From Punica granatum (taxonomy: Eukaryota; Streptophyta; Magnoliopsida; Myrtales; Lythraceae), in contig NC_045128.1 of assembly GCF_007655135.1 (NCBI RefSeq), positions 41,429,885 to 41,493,884 of the forward strand: DNA of 64,000 nt, in the 5' to 3' direction. Both the position numbers and the translations under genes were made by a program. Positions 57,901 to 64,000 of this stretch are shown here, one piece after another. A model generated the notes under the pieces. That model saw only the letters and a program-made list of their open reading frames with translations, was not told the DNA's origin and did no database searches. Position 1 is the stretch's first letter. Each line of letters opens with the position of its first letter.

Positions 57901-58992
57901 TAACGTCAATTGCAAGTGGACTAATCTATTATTGTTGTCTTAATGTACGAAGAATTTATACATGCATTTGTCCATTTGTTTCTTACTGTTTTTTCCAATT
58001 CATCTGTGCGTGTGGGGTATGGGAGCCTTGGATGGAGGCCGCATTCATTCGGCAGCACGAGCACGATTGCTGATAACTGCCAAGCCGACAAAGCAACGCC
58101 GTAAAGTTAGGAGGGCAGGCGGGTCTGACACTGACAAGCATGGTTGTCGTGCCACGTGGAGGAGCTTGAGTGGTCATGTCTGATGTCTGACTTACCGTAA
58201 TAGTGCAGACGAAGGACAGGGTCCACATCACTGTTCATGAATGCCCAGCCAAGAGGGATCACCGCCCCACTCCGTCATCATCCGTGCATGATCATGATGC
58301 CCTTCAACTTCCTCCAGGGGCCGTATTTATCCGCACAACATTGTATAGTTGAATCGAAAATCCCAATCAGAATCGCCGTGTCTTTTGCTTAGTTAGGTTT
58401 GTATTTTCGGCCAGAAGCTTTTCTTACTCGCTGTCGAGTATGCCGTTCTATCTTTCTGTTCATCTTGCGCATTTGAAATAATTTCATGTTATTTGTGGAT
58501 CATATATGAGTTCATGAGTACGATTTGATGCAACATGGTCTCCACCAATAGCAGGAGAACTCATAGGGTGCTTCTTGCAGGATCTCTTCCTTTCGATCCA
58601 TTTGACTATAAATCGATCCATCAGTAATGTCTTAGCACTTTTGACTGCACTTTTGACACTCAATATAGTTGAATCCATTTAATGTTTCTCCACTTTCTCT
58701 TTTTGGACCCCTTTTTAAGTGGTGGTCTAGTGGGATCGTTGACTTTTTGGATGATGTCGTTCTTCCTTGACTACGATTTTTCCATGGGCGTGCTATCTAT
58801 GATTTAAGAACAACCGCACGAATAAAAGTCCTCTATCGCCGAGTTTATAGTCAGGGGCTAAACTAAATCAGCCAACATAAGCGGCACGTAAGATTATCCT
58901 CTCAGGACATGCTTAATTTAAAATGCATAACGAAACTACTCTTATCTAGCATTAACAGCGGAGGATCCAAATCCGTATCGATTCGACCGAGC
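54987..58992. other. gene-free spacer
   Basis: Riboflavin synthase 3' UTR, then about 4 kb without a supported gene. The stretch 56500-57220 is less AT-rich and has short frames, including a plus-strand one ending near 56713, but no splice-consistent gene could be built; an unrecognised non-coding transcript is possible. A direct repeat of GTTCCGATGTAAAAAA occurs at 57292-57307 and 57309-57324. Confidence 0.45.
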
Positions 58993-59559
58993 ATAAGCTA
59001 CAGTGTTGTCAGAACCGGATCGAATGATGAACCGGAAGCGGTATGAATCCATGAGTTTATGGGTCCAACCGGGGTTTCGATGGATCTGACTGCACGTTTA
59101 CTTAAAATAAAATAAATATTCATATTATTTTAAAAAATATGATAATTAAGATAAAAGCATGACGATTTCAAAAAAAATATAAGAATAGTGTAAGAAAATA
59201 TCTATATTTAATATTTTTTACTCCAAAATAAATATTAAATTTTAATAAGTACTTAATAGTAGAGTAAAGAACAAGAAAGTAGTGATGGTTTGGTTGGTAG
59301 TATGCTAATGGGAAGCAATAGGTCATGAGTTCAAATCTTTACACAACCAAACAATTTTTACACTAAATAAAAAACTCATAAAACTTATAAAATCGGCCAG
59401 TTCAATGGAATTTTGCTCAAACCGGCCGATTTAATGGGTCCGACGGTTCAAATATGCAATTTGGATTTTTGGACGAATTGGACTGGATATGGTGTAGGTT
59501 CCCGGTCCGACCGGTCGAATTGATCGGTCCGGTCCGATTTTGATAACAATGATAAGCTA
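58993..59559. mobile_element. hAT-type non-autonomous element (MITE) with 8-bp target duplication
   Basis: A 551-bp element (59001-59551) bounded by inverted termini: left CAGTGTTGTCAGAACCGG; the complement of the right end reads CATTGTTATCAAAATCGG. It is flanked by the exact 8-bp direct repeat ATAAGCTA (58993-59000 and 59552-59559). Eight-base duplications and CA-starting termini mark the hAT superfamily. The subterminal regions are rich in CCGG, GGTCCG and CGGTCC motifs typical of transposase binding clusters. There is no coding capacity. A tRNA-SINE-like fragment lies inside at about 59286-59345 (GGTTTGGTTGGTAG, then GAGTTCAAATC) and may be a nested insertion. Confidence 0.85.
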
Positions 59560-60428
59560 GCGGAGCTCAAACTTAAAAGGCTAGGATGGGAAATTCACAT
59601 TGCAGCTTCCCATTACCTGGATGTTGTTCGTCCGTTAGTTACACCTGCAGCCCGCTGCTCCACCAATTCACCAATTACATCCCAACATCGAATCCGGACC
59701 ATTAAATGGGTTGTGGAAACAAATGCTGCTTACGTGGTCCCATCACTGCCATGCACTTGTCACCCGTTGATTGACTGCAACTTGGAAGCCTTCTTGTGGC
59801 CCCCCGCTTGGGTGGGAGGGAGAGTTGAGCTTCAGATGGGCCAATCGTCTCCAAGATATCAACGCCGTGACGGCCGCGAAGAATCTCAACTGCTGCATTT
59901 CTGCATTTCCCAGATTACCCTTCTCGATTTATTCTTCTTTTTAGAAAATTTTCTTAGTAGATAGATTGATTTTTGTTGAGACAAACAGCCGGGCCCGAGC
60001 TAAACTGCTCGCCCCAACCAAATTCCCGAAGTCAAATTGATAGAAAATAGAATATCTTGACTTCGTTCAAGGTTAGCTTAATAGACAGTTTCATGAATGT
60101 CACCTAAAACATATGAGATTATAATTTAATAGGAAAGAGAGAGAGAATTCCACTAGAAAGAAAAAGGGAAAAAAGGAATGCATATGGAATTGTGAGCAAG
60201 GTAGAGGGGCAAAATGGTAACACGGCACGACAAGTTAGCGGAACCGCCGGTTGCCGCGTGAAAAATCATTCGAAATAACCTGACACCACCGTCTGCTCCC
60301 CCCCCCCGATATAAAACGCCGTCGATAGAGCCCTCTATCCTTCAGCTTCCCACTCCTCCCTCTCGCTTTCTCTCTAGCCTCTGCAACTGCTGCTTTCTCT
60401 CTCCCTCTCTCTCCCTCTCTCCGTGAAG
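59560..60428. other. upstream region of the 83-residue protein gene
   Basis: Promoter region of the following gene. TATAAAA at 60310-60316, directly after a nine-C run (60299-60307), is a good TATA box. A CT-rich leader (60357-60420) runs to the ATG. No other gene is seen. Confidence 0.5.
60310..60316 (+). promoter_or_regulatory. TATA box of the 83-residue protein gene
   Basis: A TATAAAA consensus 113 bp upstream of the ATG at 60429, followed by a pyrimidine-rich leader. Spacing fits a plant core promoter with a start site near 60345. Confidence 0.65.
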
Positions 60429-60829
60429 ATGAAGAAGCCGGGATTCTTGGCAGCCTCGGTGGCGGCGGCCTCTGCTACAGCCGCGTCGGCTTCCACCTCC
60501 TCCCCCTCCAACCTCACCTGCAAGTCCAACTTTCAGTTCTCTCGCCAGGTAAGTTCAGTTCTTAGATTTAGAACGGTCTTGCTGGTAAAGCTCGCAGCTT
60601 TCACCATATTTCCTTTCCGGGTCGTTGGAATTGAGTGCCCTTTCACTCTCCGTATTTCCGGGCTGATTTTCTTGCTCTCCCGCGCTCAATTCTGCAGGAA
60701 AATGTCTCGAACAGTCGGGATCAAGAACAGGAGCATTCTTCTTCCACAAACTCTGCCTCGGGAAACCAGTTTGAGCCGAGGTTCGATGGCCTGAGGTTCA
60801 TTGAGACACTGGTGACCGCCCACAGGTGA
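60429..60829 (+). CDS. small two-exon protein of unknown function (83 residues)
   Basis: Exons 60429-60548 and 60698-60829, phase 0, GT-AG. Exon 1 gives MKKPGFLAASVAAASATAAS followed by a Ser/Thr/Pro-rich stretch; exon 2 is hydrophilic with a Glu/Gln/Ser-rich middle and ends FEPRFDGLRFIETLVTAHR. The Ala/Ser-rich start could be a secretory or organellar targeting segment. The dense C-terminus FDGLRFIETLVTAHR looks like a conserved motif, since its density contrasts with the low-complexity middle. TATA box, CT-rich leader, clean splice sites and a downstream AT-rich 3' region support a real gene. I do not recognise the family with certainty and assign no function. Confidence 0.7.
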
Positions 60830-62255
60830 TGTCGGACGGCCCCGTCTCTGGGTCTGCTCTGTTTGAGGAATGATTACACCATAGAAGTATTAACTCTTTA
60901 ATTAGGTGCTGCAACTAGTTTGCCTGACAACGATTCGGCTTCCGCGTCATAGCTCTCTCTTCTAGTTTTCATGGAAGAAATGTAATTTTAGATTGTACGG
61001 CAATTGACGAAGAAAATGGAAGCTATATGAAGTCTTCACCCAGCTTGATCGCGGCTCGTATGAATGGCTGTTAACTGCCCTTATTTGATTTCTCTATCTG
61101 CTCCGTTGATGTTTTATTCAACTGTTGCTGGTCAACAAAGATTATTATAAGACCAATACTTTAATTGACTCCTTTTCAGCATATTCTTCCTTACAATGTT
61201 GCCTCTTTTTTGTTTTGGCATATTCTTGTTTGTTCCGTTGAATACCGATCACCAATGTCGGGTTTCATGCCAATCACGTATTCATCAGGGCAGAAACTGC
61301 GTGTGCTTTAACTTTTGAATGTTCACCTTAAATATGCTTGTCTAATTTGGTCTAAAGCGACTCATCATTCAGTTCCTCTTTCGACCCGACATAAGTTGCT
61401 GAAGACATGGCTAAACTGGCCCGTTCGGCACATCCCGCTATAAAAATGAAGAATGTCTCTATTTTTCTTAGTGAAGATGAAGACAGCGTCATGTCTTCAT
61501 TTTGTCAGATGATCCAATAAAGATTGAACATGTCGGTAGCGGCTGTAGACATACTTTGTGAGCTGATGGATGCAGCGATAAAGATTGAACTGGGAGGGAG
61601 TTCGCGAGATATTACAAAAGGGTGAGGATTGAGGGTGAGCTACATTTTCTAGTAAAGGTCGGTTTGGACTAGACTGGTTTCTTTTGGGAGAAAAAGATGA
61701 AGACTTCCTTTCAGACTAAAGGAAATTGGAAATCGAAGAGAGTGGATAGGCTTTCTGCTTGGCCCTACTCGAAAAGAATATGCTCCTTTTCCTAAAGATT
61801 ATGTTGCTCCAAAGACATTGAAAGCCACATATATAGTATCTGCTCCATCATCTAGCCTAGCCTCAGTCAGCCTGATAAGATTGGCCAACTTTGCTGATAT
61901 TCTTGTTTTCTATGTCCTCCACGATTGCTGCGTCAATTTCGCTTCTTTGTGTGAGAAAGCGGTACGATGCTTAGCCTCTGATTCCCGCATTCTCTTTCCC
62001 AAAAAAAGATCAGTTCACACTAGACAAATAGAGGCAGATACTATTACCAACGGTTGCTCATGCTTTAGCTGGGCCATGTCATATAACATGAATTGTCTGA
62101 TTCGTATCATCGTAAAAGCAACTGAGCTGGGGAAAGGAATAGGAATTTCTATCATTACAAGTTCAGAAGCTGACCAAACTCTACCCAAACCTACAATCTT
62201 GAAAAGAGAATCTCACCTCTCTCGAACAGAGCGTGGTAGGGAAAACGGGACAACA
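60830..62255. other. spacer between convergent genes
   Basis: Holds the 3' UTRs of the 83-residue protein gene and of the convergent LORELEI-like gene. A plus-strand frame at 61818-62345 has no recognisable domain and overlaps the LORELEI-like coding exon, so it is not called. No other gene. Confidence 0.5.
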
Positions 62256-63436
62256 TTACAACTGAAACAGGAGAATCAGGAAGCAACCTACCACAGAAAG
62301 CAACTTCTGCGTTTTAGCTTGTCGTCGACCATTATTCCCCACTGAGTCTTCGGAGGATGGAGAAGACGGTGAGATATTGACAGAAGTGCAGTCAAGGCCT
62401 TGCTTTGTATCACGGCACTTGTTTGCAAATAAACCAGGCGGGTAATTCCCGTATGTTCTTATGTAGCTGAACATGATTGTCGCACAATCGTTAGTCAAGT
62501 CATTCAGCTCAACAGCGTAAGGACAGGCAAACTCCTTGAAAGCCGTGCAGCAGTTGTTGGCAGGGAACTTGGGCCCCCTACACTGGCTCGTGATGATCGT
62601 GTAGTTCTGGTGCTCGAAGTCTACGGGACAACCTTCGTGATTCAGGAACACAGCAGGAGTCAGGAACATGATTCCAGAGAAAACTTGCCACACAAGCTAC
62701 CCATAGTCCGTGCCACGATATTTCTCTATACATGTTGGGTCATCATACAGCCAAAAGAGTAAAAGACAGGATAACAGAACTCAACCGTCTGAATGTAAGC
62801 CACAAATAGTAAACAAAACTATGAATAAGAAGCATGAGTTTTTCTGCTACTCGAATATCATACCTAAACTTGTGTTTGGTTCTTCCAGGCAACTTTTTAG
62901 TATCATCTTTCCTCGCAAATTGTTCTTGAGCAGACAAAATTTTCACAAAGCTAATGAGAAATATGGTTTGTCTTAAAGGCCAAGTAATTTCTCAATTCTG
63001 ACTAACTAGAAAAAAAACCATAGCAAGGATTCCGAGCTGAAGATACTGACCAATAGTCGCATACACCGAAAGGAACAAATAAGAGCGGAAAGAAGAGAAG
63101 ATTGTGCACGACAAAGAAAAGGTAAAATTACTCTTTTTGATCTGAAGTAGGGCTCGAGTTCGAGCACCAGATTCCTGGTTTTCAAAGATGCCATCTGCAT
63201 GAAGAACCCAACACATGTTTGAACAAATATTAGCACTCAATATCGAGTAACGACACAGCTTATTACTGAGAAGACGTTTCACGTTCTTTAAAGCTAGATA
63301 CATGGGATACAGAAGAAGTTTTGTTGAATGAGGCTGGGGGATCACCTGAAAGTGAAGGAAAAGATGACGAACATTCTGCTAGAAGGAAGAAGAGGACGAC
63401 GCCATAGGAAACAGAAGAATTCAACTTCGAAGCCAT
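62256..63436 (-). CDS. LORELEI-like GPI-anchored protein (LLG1/LRE family)
   Basis: Three exons, 63436-63346, 63194-63132 and 62632-62256, joined to 176 residues (Arabidopsis LLG1 is 168). Residues 1-30 form a signal peptide (SVSYGVVLFFLLAECSSS). The next part, DGIFENQESGARTRALLQIKK, is characteristic of the family just before the Cys-rich domain. That domain (about 53-130) has SCPVDFEH, NYTIITSQC, the paired Cys of NNCCTAFKEFACPY, NDCATIMF and NYPPGLFANKC, matching the eight-Cys LRE fold. A Ser-rich spacer and a hydrophobic tail (LLSVVGCFLILLFQL) form the GPI-attachment signal. LLGs chaperone FERONIA-type receptor kinases to the plasma membrane and co-receive RALF peptides in growth, immunity and fertilisation. 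LRE, LLG1, LLG2 and LLG3 cannot be separated here. Confidence 0.93.
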
Positions 63437-63653
63437 CCCTTGCCAAATTCTTGATGTATCCGCTCCTTCTGCTCAGCATCCTCTCCCACTATTTCTGCAG
63501 TGATATCTTGAAGCGGGTACTATGGCCATTTCCAAGCTCTTCCACAGAGAGAGTGTTTGGTGCTAAAGTGGACGACCAAAGAGGTTTGGCTCGACGGCAG
63601 AACCTTCTCTGACTTTTCTTTCTCAATTCTCTATATGATTAGGTGATGAGATT

Positions 63654-63663
63654 TATTTTATAG
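63654..63663 (-). promoter_or_regulatory. TATA box of the LORELEI-like gene
   Basis: On the minus strand CTATAAAATA lies about 220 bp upstream of the start codon at 63436, leaving room for a 5' UTR of about 190 nt. No competing TATA element is closer. Confidence 0.55.
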
Positions 63664-64000
63664 ATGTCATGGTACATAAGAAAAGGCCCTTTCTAGCTTC
63701 GATGGCTTGACCTCTTCTCTCCCTTTTCCATCATTTCTTCTTCTGTGTTTCTTCACAAAAGCAGACATATCCTGCAATATACTCTCTCTTCGTAGCTGCG
63801 TACCATTGAAAGCCAAAACGCCTCGCCTTTTCCGGTAAGATGAAATACTTCTGCTTTCAAGTATACGACTCTAGCCTTTCTCTGGCATCTCATCTCTTAT
63901 CTCTGATTTACTTCTTTCCAAGACTTCTGCCCTCAGTTTGTATTTGTTTATTTAAAATTGTTCTTTCTTTTTTTTTAAAGACGAAAGTCCTCTTGACTTA
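63664..64000. other. upstream region, window end
   Basis: Distal promoter of the LORELEI-like gene; pyrimidine-rich on the plus strand, with no gene seen before the window ends. Confidence 0.4.

Noticed and set aside
61818..62345. 175-codon plus-strand frame
   Set aside because: It overlaps the last coding exon of the LORELEI-like gene on the opposite strand and has no domain.
1..64000. CRISPR arrays, phage, bacterial operons or a biosynthetic gene cluster
   Set aside because: No spaced direct-repeat array is present; the genes are intron-bearing plant genes of unrelated pathways. The P450 has no neighbouring terpene, glycosyl- or acyltransferase genes.

Overview
The window is nuclear DNA from a flowering plant. 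The genes are split by GT-AG introns, their products all belong to land-plant families, the spacers are AT-rich and full of microsatellites, and there are tRNA-derived SINEs, MITEs and a dead LINE. The product families fit a eudicot, probably a rosid; the species cannot be fixed from sequence alone. No rRNA or tRNA gene, CRISPR array or bacterial-type operon is present.

Layout: 0-2.4 kb is a spacer with a target-site-flanked SINE. At 2.5-5.9 kb (minus) lies an eight-exon CDK-like Ser/Thr kinase with a myristoylation-type N-terminus. The 5.9-12.1 kb spacer holds a 31-base poly-C run and a block of unlike base composition. At 12.2 kb (plus) is a small membrane protein of unknown role. At 14.8-17.1 kb (plus) is a five-exon GH5 endo-beta-mannanase, followed by a two-exon major-latex-protein gene (17.6-18.3 kb, minus). 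A complete 23-exon vacuolar two-pore channel TPC1 covers 19.2-25.1 kb (minus), and an intronless callose synthase of the CALS12/PMR4 type covers 27.3-32.6 kb (minus).

From 32.6 to 46.0 kb there is no host gene. This stretch holds a Tourist-type MITE with TAA target duplications, a second TAA-flanked MITE, two copies of another MITE in opposite orientation, a set of locally duplicated blocks, a tandem repeat and a decayed LINE.

The right part is gene-rich: FLOE1-type DUF1421 phase-separating protein (46.0-48.7 kb, plus), a CYP714-family P450 (49.6-51.9 kb, plus), a CASP-like membrane protein (52.3-53.1 kb, minus), plastid riboflavin synthase (54.2-55.0 kb, plus), a hAT-type MITE with an exact 8-bp target duplication (59.0-59.6 kb), an 83-residue two-exon protein of unknown function (60.4-60.8 kb, plus) and a LORELEI-like GPI-anchored protein (62.3-63.4 kb, minus).

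The genes do not form a pathway cluster. Several act at the cell wall, plasma membrane or in Ca2+ and hormone signalling (mannanase, callose synthase, CASP-like, LLG, TPC1, CYP714), but this is ordinary for a plant chromosome. I found no convincing new multi-gene system. The best leads are substitutions in the second pore filter and a luminal Ca2+-sensing site of TPC1, the two small proteins of unknown function, the well-bounded MITEs, and the duplicated block region at 36-41 kb. Exon limits were read by hand from frame, splice sites and family knowledge; comparisons with Arabidopsis proteins are from memory.
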